Source: an uncultured Victivallales bacterium (GTDB lineage: Bacteria > Verrucomicrobiota > Lentisphaeria > Oligosphaerales > JAFGRS01). From it: 59,782 nucleotides of DNA. Below are positions 37,779 to 46,588 of the stretch, piece after piece. The position numbers were made by a program, and so were the translations under genes. The stretch spans positions 1-59,782 of the forward strand of contig CAILUI010000036.1 of assembly GCA_903837355.1 (NCBI GenBank), in the 5' to 3' direction. The notes under the pieces are model-generated. The model searched no databases. It was given only the letters and a program-made list of their open reading frames with translations, and had not been told where the DNA came from. Each line of letters begins with the position of its first letter. Position 1 is the stretch's first letter.

Positions 37779-40700
37779 TCACCATGGGTTCGGCCCGGGC
37801 GCCGGCGGCGGCGGGAGGCGGTCCGCGTCGCCGCCGACCACCCGCGCGCCGACGCTCACCAGCCAGGCGGTCAGCGGGCCGCGGGTGCCCGTCGCCCGCA
37901 GGAAGACCATGCCTCCCGGCCGATGGACGTACCGCCGCGCCTCCGGCAGCCGCACGACGGTGCCGCACGCATCGAGATCCTGGCGGAGCCCATCCTGCGG
38001 GCCGAGTGGAGAGACCTCGGACTTGGCCTCGTGGTACTGCTGGTCGCCCACGATGACGCGGCGGCGGCCCCCGAGCTCCGCCACGGCGTATGGCCCCGGT
38101 GCCCCTGAGATCATGGCGGCACCCGCTGGCGCGGCGGTTTTGGGCATGGCCCGGAGCGCCTCCTCTGTCACCACCTTCCAGGTGCCGTCGAGCACGTCCA
38201 GGACGGAGATCTCCAGCCGGCCCAGCGGCGGGTCTGCCGGGTTCGCTGACTCAGCCGGCGGCGGACCGGTGACCCAGGCATGGCGGATCTTGAGGCACAG
38301 GTCGGCCTCCGCCGGCAGGTCGGCCCAGCGCAGGTCGGTCGGCGCCGGACGAGGTGGCGAGCCCGAGTATGACCCGTACGGCAGCGCCAGATAGCTGTAA
38401 TCCGTGTATTCCCTCCGTGCCTGATCGTCCACGGTCGACCCGGGCTCGGGCGGGGCTTCCCACCCGGCGAGGGCCTCCTCCAGTACAGAAGCGGGGCGTG
38501 CCTCGGCGATCACCGGCCGGTCGACCTCGATGCGGGCTGTGACGAGGTGTACCTGGCGGGGCCGCCCGGTGCGGCCCTGCTTTCGACCCGCTGTGGCGCC
38601 CGGGTCGGCGACGCTGCCTAGGAACAGCGCGTAGCGGGAGTGGTAGACGTTGCGCAGCCCCGGCCAGAACTCAGCCAGCGCCGTCCCGGCCAGGTGTGCC
38701 GCCACCAACTCGCGCGGCACCGGCGAGCCCGGGGGCAGGCGCAGCGCTGCGCCGGCACGCAGGCCCGGAACCACCATCGCCGGCGGGTTGCGGTTGTCGT
38801 AGGGCGCTCCCGCAGGCAGGAAGACGACGGCGCTGGTCAGCTCCTGTCCGGTTCCATTGCTCAGCGTCCCCTCGACCGAGCCGTCGGCCGCGATGGCGAG
38901 GCTGCCGGTGACGCTTCCCCGCCACGGCGCCACATCGGTGACCTGAACACTCTCCACCGTACCAGCCGCCAGAGCCAGGCCGGACGCGAAGCCGGCGGAC
39001 GCCGTGTGGACACCAAGAGGCGGCCGGACCTCGCGCCGGTACACCGACGCGGCGGCGTTCGGCCATCCTCCCGGAGCGACGCGGTTGGCCCAGGGGCTGA
39101 AGACGGCGCGAAGGCGCTCCGTGACGCTCCGCGCCAAGGCCGGCACGAGCCTGGTCAGGCTTACCTCCTCCAGGCGGGGCTCTCGCATGCTCCCCAGCCA
39201 GCGCCCGGCCGCCAGGCTGAGCGTGGCCGCGAGCGCTGCCGCGAAGCAGGCCGTGGCCGGCCGTCGTGCCAGGAGCAACGGCGCCAACCCCGCCGCCAGC
39301 AAGACGGCTCCGGCCAGGGCCAGAGGCGCCCAGCGACCGCCGCGTAGCGTTGCGGGGTTCCAAGGCAGGCCGCCCAGCCACGGCAAGGTGGCGTGGTCAG
39401 CCACGACGGTCGCCAGGGACGGCCACGCGAAGGCATCGGCATGACCGCGGGGCCGGGGGCAGCCGCCGAAGTACTCGTGCCGCCCCAGCAGTGCTTCCGC
39501 CAGGCCCGCTGCAGCGCCGGAATCGCTCGGGAAGGGGGCCCCGGGATCGAAGGCGAGATAGGCACAGGTGCCCTGGCCAATCGGGCTGACGCGGAAGGGC
39601 ACCGGGCACAGGGGGCCGTCGTCGTCCTCCGCCGAGCCGCGGACGGTGAACGGCGGCCGCGGCTCGGGCATCGCCGCCCAGGGAGCCCTTGCGGCGACCC
39701 ACGAGAAGCTGATGGCGCGGAGATAGTCGGCACCCGTCTCGAGCTTCGCGTCAGCCAGCCGGCGCGGCAGCAGCAGCCGGGCCGAGGCCGAGAGGGGCGG
39801 CGGCGGTCCAGCGACATCGTCCACCACCACCACGCGGAGGGGGAACTCGGTATCCGCGGTGCACAGGGCGTCCACCAGTAGCCCCGCGTCCGCCTCGGAG
39901 AGCTTGGCCAGGTCGGAGAGCTTGAGGAGCACCGACGGGGGCGAGGACAGGTGCAGCAGGGCGCGGAGTTCGTCCAGGCCCACCGGGACGAGCATCCGCG
40001 GCAACCGCCCCAGCACCACACGGCGGGGCGGGCCGGGCGTCGGGGTGAGGTCGAGGGCCACGCCGAGCAGGCGCAGGCGCGAAGGCTCAGTGAGGGACGC
40101 GCTGAGCGGCGGCATGCCAGCCCGGAATGCCTGACAGGCCTCCGGCTGGTCCATGGCCTCGACGACGACGCGGTGCGCCGGCAGGTGAATCCGGCGGGAG
40201 GTTTCCACCGCGGTGTCGCCTGAGTATGGCTCGATGAGTTCCCACCTGTACACCAGCCTGCCCTCGACCTCGCTCTCCGCATGCAACAGCACCGCGGCGG
40301 ACCCGAGCGGCAGCGCCAGCACGGACGGGGTGCCGGGTGCGGCAACAGCCTCGAAGCGCACTTCGCCGCTCAGGCACATGGGCCCGCCGCCGGTCCGTAC
40401 CGTGGGCGAGGCTGACGCTGGCCGCGGGCTGAGCAGGACGACGAGCCCAATCCAGAGCATGGCCCCCGGCGCCGCCGCCGCCGGGGGCGCCCCGGCGAGG
40501 CGGGGGCGCGCCGGCTGGCAGCCCCGCTTGTAGACGGCCAGCAGCAGCACGCAGCCGGCCTGCACCAGCAGATGCGCCAGTACGCAGGCGGGCAGCGAGC
40601 CGAAGGTCAGCAACACGGGAGCCCACCAGCGGCCCATCCCGAAGCACCAGAGAAGAGGCCAGACAGGGATCAGCAGCGGCCCAACCGGGACCAGCGGGTT

Positions 40701-41303
40701 CAAGAGCGACGGGCGTACCAGGCCGGCGAGGACCCCCGCCGCCAGCGCGGTGCCCAGCGCCAGCCCCGCCAGCAGGTCGGCCGGCAGGCACAGTACCCTC
40801 GGCATCCGGCTGGCCATCCTGGCGCGGACCAGCGCCGCAAACAACCGCGCCGTGAAGCCGAGGCAGAACCCGACGACGAGAATCCGCCCCGTCAGCGCGG
40901 CCGAGACATCGCCCAGGAACCAGGGGATCATGACCACCGGTAGCCAGGCGGCGGTGCCGTGCAGGCTGGCCACGGCGCTCTCAGCCAACGTCGTGCGGAC
41001 TCCGCAACGCCCGTCATCACGGCGCGCGACCAGCCCCCAGAGGGCGCCCAGCACCTGGTGTGCGACGAAGCACAGGACTGCCGCCCCGGTGAGCATCTGT
41101 CCGGCCGAGAACATCACGCCGAAGTTCAGGTCCCGAGTGTTGATCCGGCACCGGGACATGCCGACCGCCGCGGCCAGCAGCGCCAGGCCCAGCCAAGGTA
41201 CGGCTCGCAGCCACGTCCCCGGCTGCGGTGCGGTCAGGGCAACCACAACGCGACGCCAGCCGGCATCCGACCGAGCGTTGTCACTGAGCCCAGTATCTGC
41301 CAT
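37779..41303 (-). CDS. Large membrane protein of unknown function (1,174 aa)
   Basis: I do not recognise the family. From ATG 41303 (or 41312) the protein has ~7 predicted membrane helices in the first ~300 residues. Another helix follows (MLWIGLVVLLSPRPASA, like an internal signal/anchor), then a ~400-residue extracytoplasmic region, two helices (WAPLALAGAVLLAAGLAPLL and the next one), and a long soluble C-terminal part with beta-sandwich-like segments and Pro-rich ends. The layout (Yip1-like membrane block plus large outer domains) recalls PVC proteins with DUF4350-type or glutamine-amidotransferase-like regions, but no catalytic motif is clear. It is convergent with the GH36 gene and downstream of a decayed toxin-antitoxin pair. 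Confidence 0.75.
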   Translation of the reverse strand: MADTGLSDNARSDAGWRRVVVALTAPQPGTWLRAVPWLGLALLAAAVGMSRCRINTRDLNFGVMFSAGQMLTGAAVLCFVAHQVLGALWGLVARRDDGRCGVRTTLAESAVASLHGTAAWLPVVMIPWFLGDVSAALTGRILVVGFCLGFTARLFAALVRARMASRMPRVLCLPADLLAGLALGTALAAGVLAGLVRPSLLNPLVPVGPLLIPVWPLLWCFGMGRWWAPVLLTFGSLPACVLAHLLVQAGCVLLLAVYKRGCQPARPRLAGAPPAAAAPGAMLWIGLVVLLSPRPASASPTVRTGGGPMCLSGEVRFEAVAAPGTPSVLALPLGSAAVLLHAESEVEGRLVYRWELIEPYSGDTAVETSRRIHLPAHRVVVEAMDQPEACQAFRAGMPPLSASLTEPSRLRLLGVALDLTPTPGPPRRVVLGRLPRMLVPVGLDELRALLHLSSPPSVLLKLSDLAKLSEADAGLLVDALCTADTEFPLRVVVVDDVAGPPPPLSASARLLLPRRLADAKLETGADYLRAISFSWVAARAPWAAMPEPRPPFTVRGSAEDDDGPLCPVPFRVSPIGQGTCAYLAFDPGAPFPSDSGAAAGLAEALLGRHEYFGGCPRPRGHADAFAWPSLATVVADHATLPWLGGLPWNPATLRGGRWAPLALAGAVLLAAGLAPLLLARRPATACFAAALAATLSLAAGRWLGSMREPRLEEVSLTRLVPALARSVTERLRAVFSPWANRVAPGGWPNAAASVYRREVRPPLGVHTASAGFASGLALAAGTVESVQVTDVAPWRGSVTGSLAIAADGSVEGTLSNGTGQELTSAVVFLPAGAPYDNRNPPAMVVPGLRAGAALRLPPGSPVPRELVAAHLAGTALAEFWPGLRNVYHSRYALFLGSVADPGATAGRKQGRTGRPRQVHLVTARIEVDRPVIAEARPASVLEEALAGWEAPPEPGSTVDDQARREYTDYSYLALPYGSYSGSPPRPAPTDLRWADLPAEADLCLKIRHAWVTGPPPAESANPADPPLGRLEISVLDVLDGTWKVVTEEALRAMPKTAAPAGAAMISGAPGPYAVAELGGRRRVIVGDQQYHEAKSEVSPLGPQDGLRQDLDACGTVVRLPEARRYVHRPGGMVFLRATGTRGPLTAWLVSVGARVVGGDADRLPPPPAPGPNPW

Positions 41304-41335
41304 GGGATGCATGTTCGCGCACAGGCTACCGCGGG

Positions 41336-41482
41336 CTACCAGACCGTTTGAACGTGCGGGTAGGAGAGGATCAGCCGGTCCCCGGTGACTAGGTACAGGC
41401 TGCGCAGTCGAGCGTCGGCTGACCACCGCTCGGGTTCGAGCACCGCCCACAGGATAGCACAGGTATCGAGCAGGACGTCCAT
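41336..41482 (-). pseudogene. VapC-type PIN toxin with internal deletion
   Basis: 48-residue remnant. The N-terminal MDVLLDTCAILWAVLEPERW is the first strand/helix of PhdDoc-linked PIN toxins and includes the first metal Asp. It jumps directly to LVTGDRLILSYPHVQTVW, the C-terminal strand/helix. Around 70-80 central residues, including the other acidic active-site residues, are missing without a frameshift. Its start overlaps the antitoxin stop (TGATG). Toxin activity is very unlikely. Confidence 0.82.
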
Positions 41483-41730
41483 CACGCGCCGTCCTGCCGC
41501 AGCATCTCCCCGTCGTCTGGCGGCACCGGCGGCCCCACGACCTCGCCGAGCAGTACCCCGGTCCCCCTCCCGCAGCCCAGCACGGTACGGTTACGCGTCG
41601 CCCGGGGGATTCCGACGACCCGCGCGATCGGGATATTCCGGCGGCAGACCTCAACGGTGGCGCTGCCCTCAGCAATCGCTAGGTAAGTGCTTAGGTGCTT
41701 CCTAAAATCGGCAACGTTGGTCGCCTTCAT
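41482..41730 (-). CDS. Phd/YefM-type antitoxin of a type II toxin-antitoxin pair
   Basis: 82-aa antitoxin. MKATNVADFRKHLSTYLAIA is the standard Phd/YefM dimerisation and DNA-binding start, and RRNIPIARVVGIPRA matches the next conserved strand. The C-terminal toxin-neutralising tail is short and Pro-rich. The cognate PIN toxin downstream is deleted internally, so this antitoxin is an orphan that may still bind its own promoter. ATG 41730 is chosen because the family begins with MKATN. Confidence 0.85.
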   Translation of the reverse strand: MKATNVADFRKHLSTYLAIAEGSATVEVCRRNIPIARVVGIPRATRNRTVLGCGRGTGVLLGEVVGPPVPPDDGEMLRQDGA

Positions 41731-41782
41731 GTACCTAAAGTAGGCCCACAAGACGACCCTGCCAAGCGCCGGCCAGGCCGAC

Positions 41783-43897
41783 TCAGCGGGCCGCGGCGGG
41801 GCCCTCGTTGCCGCTGAGGTCGATGGCGGTCACGGCGTAGGTGGCGCCGGGCTGGGGCTGGCGGTCGAGGAAGGCGGTGGCGACGGTGGAGCCGATCTGC
41901 GCGGCCTGGCCGGCGCTCTGGCGGTAGATGCGGTAGTAGCGCACGTCGGGCTCGGGGGCGGCAGACCAGCACACGCGGGTGCCGTCCGCGGCCGGCTCGG
42001 CCACGACGCCCTGCACGGCGGCGGGCGCCTGCTCGTCGAAGAGGCTGGTGTAGACCACGAGGCTGCCGGCCGGCACCGAGTCCGTCAGCCGTCCGCCGAC
42101 GGGCTCGAGCACGGCATCCGGGCCGGGCAGGTCGCCGAAGGGGCTCTGCGGCGGGCGCCGCGGATCGTAGATGTACTGGCGCAGCCGGCCCACGCCGGCG
42201 GGCAGGGCGAACTCGACCGCAACGGCCTGTTCGTTGCGGTTCACCAGCGCCAGGGACCAGGTGCCGGTGCCGTGGTGCTGCAGTGCCGCGGCCCGCAGGC
42301 GGGGGTCGTTGCTCGTCACCTCGACCACCGTGGCCGGCCCGCGGAAGTAGCGCGTCAGCAGGCCATATGCGTAGTAGTGCGGGCGCGTCGCGTGGTCGGC
42401 GCCGCTCCACTTGAAGGTCCCCCATTTGTTCTGGTAGGTAGCGCTGTACTCGTCGGGGAAGTCAGCGAAGGTCCAGTAGCCCATGGCGTAGACGCCAGCA
42501 TTGATGGCGGCGATAGCGGCTTCGGCAACCTGGATGGCGACCAGGGGTTCCTGCGGCGTACCCCAGTAGACGCAGGCGTCGTTGCGCTTGCCATTGACCG
42601 TATCGCCGGCCTGCTTGGCGCCGAACTCGCCGAGGATGAAGTTCTTGCCCTTGGCCCGGGCCAGGCTGGCACCCCAACTCAGCCGCTCCAGAAACCACGG
42701 ATAGAAGAGGACGTCATCCAAGGCGTAGTCGTTGATGTAGTGGTGCCCGCCGTAGACCCCGGTGATCTCATCCATGTTCGCCGTGGCCCACTCGATGCTG
42801 AACCAGTAATCGATGGGCGAGGCGTCGGTCGCCAGCAGTTGCACCGGCAAACCGCGCCGCTTGAACTCGGCATAGAAGGCTTGGTGATAGGTGCGGAACC
42901 TGGGCAGGTCGCGCATCAGTGCCCCCCACTCGTTGAGCGTGAGTTCGTTGGTCAGGCAGTAGGTCTTCAGATTGTCCAGCTTGCGCTCGACGACGAAATG
43001 CTCGAGCATGTCGGCGACCTTCGTGGCATAGGCCTGGTACTCGGCCGGGCTGGTGCAAGCCTGGGGGTCCCAGGTGGTCAGGTACAACTCCGTCCCCGTG
43101 CTCTTCCAGACGGCCATCTGCGCGGCCACGTACTCCGTCTTGGCTGCGTCCCAGCCCCAGTTGTGAGAGACCCGGGCATACGACGGATTCAGCTCCCGCC
43201 AACGCTTGACGATGACCGTCTCCAGCAGTTCCGGCGAAGCGTCGTGGCAATGGTCGAAGACGTGGAACCCCACGCCGCCGAATCCGGGGTGGACCACCCG
43301 CTCCGGCGTGACCGTCACCCGGCGCGGGCCGCCGGCGAACTCGCGGAACGTGCCGCGCGCGCGCCGGATCTCGAGGTCGTCGAACCAGGCCGTGCCGTGG
43401 GCATGGAGCACCAGCGAAACGCGCAGACGGTTCGCCTTGGCAGGCATCTGGGCGTGGTCGATGGTCAGGCGTTCCCAGTCCGCCGCGCCGTTGTTCACGC
43501 CGGTGCGGCTATGGGTGATCGAGATACGCTCCTGGTCGTGCAGGAACTCCAGCACGAAGTAGGCCCCCGGGGCCTGGTCCACGCCGCGCGAACGCACCCA
43601 GACCGAGGCGGAGAAGGTGTCGCCGGGCGCCAGGTCGGCGTCGACATCCAGCAGGTGCTGCGGGTAGTTGAAGGCCGCGCCCGCCGGGACGGTGATGCGA
43701 GCGCTGCGCTGGCCGCCGTGCGGCGTGTCGCCGTCGATGGCAAACTCGGCAGTGCCCTGTGTGGTCCAGCCCGGCATGGGCGTCTCGAAGTCATTGCTGT
43801 AGAACCGTTCCACCGTCGTCTCCTCGGCGCCCTGCAGGGGCGCCAGCGCGGTTGCGGCGACCACGGCCAGGGCCAGCGTCCAGGTCTGCACATGCAT
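41783..43897 (-). CDS. Secreted clan-A glycoside hydrolase with N-terminal CBM-like and C-terminal Fn3-like domains
   Basis: 704-aa exported enzyme (signal peptide 1-23). Residues ~30-185 form a CBM4/9-like carbohydrate-binding jelly roll (DFETPMPGW, WFDDLEIRRA). The middle (~200-520) is a TIM-barrel glycosidase of clan A, with acid/base Glu318 in YCLTNELTLNEW and nucleophile Glu424 in FILGEFGAKQ. Family membership is uncertain (GH5, GH39 or a related family). The C-terminus is a beta domain followed by an Fn3-like module (VCWSAAPEPDVRYYRIYRQ). ATG 43897 has AAGGAG 7 nt upstream. It is divergent from the DUF6785 transporter-like gene, sharing a 104-bp upstream region. Confidence 0.83.
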   Translation of the reverse strand: MHVQTWTLALAVVAATALAPLQGAEETTVERFYSNDFETPMPGWTTQGTAEFAIDGDTPHGGQRSARITVPAGAAFNYPQHLLDVDADLAPGDTFSASVWVRSRGVDQAPGAYFVLEFLHDQERISITHSRTGVNNGAADWERLTIDHAQMPAKANRLRVSLVLHAHGTAWFDDLEIRRARGTFREFAGGPRRVTVTPERVVHPGFGGVGFHVFDHCHDASPELLETVIVKRWRELNPSYARVSHNWGWDAAKTEYVAAQMAVWKSTGTELYLTTWDPQACTSPAEYQAYATKVADMLEHFVVERKLDNLKTYCLTNELTLNEWGALMRDLPRFRTYHQAFYAEFKRRGLPVQLLATDASPIDYWFSIEWATANMDEITGVYGGHHYINDYALDDVLFYPWFLERLSWGASLARAKGKNFILGEFGAKQAGDTVNGKRNDACVYWGTPQEPLVAIQVAEAAIAAINAGVYAMGYWTFADFPDEYSATYQNKWGTFKWSGADHATRPHYYAYGLLTRYFRGPATVVEVTSNDPRLRAAALQHHGTGTWSLALVNRNEQAVAVEFALPAGVGRLRQYIYDPRRPPQSPFGDLPGPDAVLEPVGGRLTDSVPAGSLVVYTSLFDEQAPAAVQGVVAEPAADGTRVCWSAAPEPDVRYYRIYRQSAGQAAQIGSTVATAFLDRQPQPGATYAVTAIDLSGNEGPAAAR

Positions 43898-44001
43898 GAT
43901 TCGTCTCCTTGTCCACCACAGCCGTACTATGCACTCCTGGCGCCGCGTTGCCGCACAGGCGCTATAGTGCAGGCGCGTTGAGCCGTTCATCTGGGGACAT
44001 C

Positions 44002-46056
44002 ATGACGTTTCGAGCCATCATCCTGGGGCTGTTGGGCGTAGTCGCCCTCTGCGGCTTCAACTACATCAACGACAATATCCTCAACCAGACCTACCTGGTT
44101 GGCAACAATCTGCCCGTCGCCGTCTACGGGGCACTGATCCTGGCGGTGGTGCTGCTCAACCCGCTGCTGGCGCGCCTCAACCGGCGTTGGGTGCTCAACG
44201 GCCGCGAACTCGCCCTGATGCTTAGCCTGGTACTGGCCAGTTGCTGCATCCCGGCCAGCGGCCTGTTGCGCACCTTCACCAGTTCGCTGATCCTGCCCCA
44301 TCACTTCAGCCGCCTGAACCCGGGCTGGACCGAGAAGCAGATCATCAAGCTGGCGCCGGAGCAGATGCTGGCCGACACCAGCACCGACGAGGACACCGTG
44401 CTCAACGGCTTCGTCCAGGGCCTGGGCGAGGCGAATCGGCACATCGCCTTCAGCGACGTCCCCTGGTACGCCTGGACGCGGACGCTCGCCTTCTGGCTGC
44501 CCATCATCCTGACCCTCTGGCTGGCGCTGACCGCCCTCGCCGTCGTGCTCCACCGACAGTGGTCCGACCACGAGTTGCTGCCCTACCCACTGGCCGAGTT
44601 TGCCGACTCGCTGCTGCCCGCCGAGGGGCAGACCACCAGCCCGTTGCTGCGGAACCGACTGTTCTGGATCGGTACCCTCACCGTCTTCCTGATCCACTTC
44701 AACAACTTCCTGGCGACCTCTTTCCCGGACGGGATGGTCCAGATCACCCGCTCGATCAACCTGACGGCGATGGTGGATCTGTTCCCCTACATCCAGAAGG
44801 GCGGCGGCGCCCGCTTGCTGGCGCCGATCATCTATGCCACTGTTATCGGCGTGGCCTATTTCGTGCCCAAGGAGGTGTCGTTGTCGATTGGCATCGGACC
44901 CTTCCTCTGGGCCGCCCTCGTCGGCGCCTTTGCCACCTACGGGTTCAGCCTGACTTCCGGTTCCGGCCCGTCAGCCAGCGGCTACCTGTCGCTGAAGCCC
45001 CAGACCTTCGCCCTCTTCGGCGCCAACCTCGGGGTCTTCGGCGTCGTCCTCTTCTGTGGTCGACACTACTACCTCTCCGTGGCCCGCCGCGCCGTCGGCG
45101 CCGGCGGACGCCTGGACGTCGATGCGGGCGCGATCTGGGGCGCGCGCCTCTTCATTCTCTTCATGGCCGCCTTCGTGGCCCAACTGGCCCTGGTTGGCCT
45201 GGGCTGGCAGGTGGCGGTGATGTACGCGGGTGTCCTGCTGGTGTTCTACGTGGTCATGGGCAGGGTCTTCGCCGAGACCGGGCTCTTCTACAATCAGCCG
45301 ATGTTCTTCCCGTGTGTCGCGGTCTGGGGTTTGCTGGGGGCGCAGGCGTTGGGTCCGCGCGCCATGCTGATCATGTTCATGCTGACCACGGTCCTGCTGG
45401 TCGACCCGCGCGAGTCGCTGATGCCCTTTGTCGTCAACAGCCTGCGCTTGCTGCAGATCCGGCGCGTGCCGCTGGGGCGCAGCGCCTGCCTCTTCGGCGT
45501 GGCCATCATCCTTGGCCTGCTGGTGGCGCTACCGCTGACCCTCTATTTCCAGTACGATCTGGGCTACGCCAAGTGGGATACCTGGGCCGGGCAGTACGTC
45601 CCGAAGATGGCCTTCGACAACACCGTGAGCGTGGTCGAGACGCTGGAAGCGCAGGGCAGTCTGGAGAAGGCGTCGGCCCTGCGCGGCTGGGCGCGCTTTG
45701 GGGCGATGGCGCCCGACCGCCTGTGCATGGCCGCCCTGGCCGGCGGCGCGGCCCTGGCTCTGCTCTGTTACCTCGGTCGCCTGCGCACGACCTGGTGGCC
45801 CCTGCACCCGGTGCTCTTCCTCACCTGGGCCACCGAACCCCCGTGGCGCCTGAGCGGCTCCTTCCTCCTCGGCTGGCTGCTCAAGACCACCATCGTCAAG
45901 TACGGCGGCAGCCGGCTCTACCAGGCACTCAAACCGCTGTTCTTCGGCCTCATCGCCGGCGAGGTCTTCGGCGCCGTCGTCCCCAGCATCGTCGGCACGC
46001 TCTACTACCTCATCACCGGCATGCCCCCGAAACAGTTCTGGGTGCTGCCCCTGTAG
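44002..46056 (+). CDS. DUF6785/OPT-like polytopic membrane protein
   Basis: 684-aa integral membrane protein with about 13-15 predicted helices, a soluble loop after helix 3 (residues ~95-150, ending near VPWYAWTRT), and conserved motifs HRQWSDHELLPYPLAEFADSL and GSGPSASGYLSL. These are typical of the DUF6784/DUF6785 family of Planctomycetota, Lentisphaerota and Armatimonadota, which is distantly like oligopeptide transporters (OPT). ATG 44002 follows GGGGAC. It sits between glycosidases, divergently from the clan-A enzyme, so import of oligosaccharides or peptides is a reasonable guess. The substrate is unknown. Confidence 0.85.
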   Translation: MTFRAIILGLLGVVALCGFNYINDNILNQTYLVGNNLPVAVYGALILAVVLLNPLLARLNRRWVLNGRELALMLSLVLASCCIPASGLLRTFTSSLILPHHFSRLNPGWTEKQIIKLAPEQMLADTSTDEDTVLNGFVQGLGEANRHIAFSDVPWYAWTRTLAFWLPIILTLWLALTALAVVLHRQWSDHELLPYPLAEFADSLLPAEGQTTSPLLRNRLFWIGTLTVFLIHFNNFLATSFPDGMVQITRSINLTAMVDLFPYIQKGGGARLLAPIIYATVIGVAYFVPKEVSLSIGIGPFLWAALVGAFATYGFSLTSGSGPSASGYLSLKPQTFALFGANLGVFGVVLFCGRHYYLSVARRAVGAGGRLDVDAGAIWGARLFILFMAAFVAQLALVGLGWQVAVMYAGVLLVFYVVMGRVFAETGLFYNQPMFFPCVAVWGLLGAQALGPRAMLIMFMLTTVLLVDPRESLMPFVVNSLRLLQIRRVPLGRSACLFGVAIILGLLVALPLTLYFQYDLGYAKWDTWAGQYVPKMAFDNTVSVVETLEAQGSLEKASALRGWARFGAMAPDRLCMAALAGGAALALLCYLGRLRTTWWPLHPVLFLTWATEPPWRLSGSFLLGWLLKTTIVKYGGSRLYQALKPLFFGLIAGEVFGAVVPSIVGTLYYLITGMPPKQFWVLPL

Positions 46057-46069
46057 AGCGCCCCCCGCT

Positions 46070-46224
46070 CACCCTCTGACGCACTCACGCACTCACGCAC
46101 TGACGCACTGACGCACGCACGCACGCACGCACTCACGCACTCACGCATTCACGCATTCACGCTCTCACGCACTCACGCACTCACGCATTCACGCTCTCAC
46201 GCATTCACACTCCCACACTCTCAC
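46070..46224. repeat. Octanucleotide tandem array, consensus CACTCACG
   Basis: About 18 degenerate 8-bp units (cactcacg, cactgacg, cattcacg, ctctcacg) fill the space between the DUF6785 gene and the DUF486 gene, two convergent genes. The unit also appears at 34880-34980. No gene inside. Confidence 0.9.
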
Positions 46225-46230
46225 CCCGCC

Positions 46231-46587
46231 TCACGCCCCCAGCAACCGGGCCCGGAACAGGAAGAATACCGCCCCCAGGATGCAGAGGCCGGCCCAGAGG
46301 TAGTCCAGGGTCAGCTTCTCCTTCATGTAGAGCAGCGAAAAGGGCACGAAGACGACCAGGGTGATCGCCTCCTGCAGGATCTTCAACTCGCCGACGTTCA
46401 TGACCTGATGCCCAATCCGGTTCGCCGGCACCTGGATTAGGTACTCGAACAGCGCGATGCCCCAGCTCACCAAGGCCGCGACGAACCACGGCCGGCCGGA
46501 CAGGTTGCGCAGGTGCCCGTACCAGGCGAAGATCATGAAGACGTTGCTCAACCCGAGCATGCCGACCGTCAGCAGGTAGGTGCGCAT
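46231..46587 (-). CDS. DUF486 family (DMT-like) four-helix membrane protein
   Basis: 118-aa small membrane protein with four predicted helices and the DUF486 motifs NVFMIFAWYGHLR, ALFEYLIQVPANRIGH and ELKILQEAITLVVFVPFS. The family is half the size of EamA drug/metabolite transporters and may work as a dimer. It starts one nucleotide after the stop of the rdgC-like gene, so the two are surely co-transcribed. Physiological role unknown. Confidence 0.92.
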   Translation of the reverse strand: MRTYLLTVGMLGLSNVFMIFAWYGHLRNLSGRPWFVAALVSWGIALFEYLIQVPANRIGHQVMNVGELKILQEAITLVVFVPFSLLYMKEKLTLDYLWAGLCILGAVFFLFRARLLGA

Positions 46588-46588
46588 C

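Noticed and set aside
36292..37968. Long minus-strand frame inside the GH36 gene
   Set aside because: The sense strand has a complete glycosidase with catalytic residues. The antisense frame has no recognisable motif.
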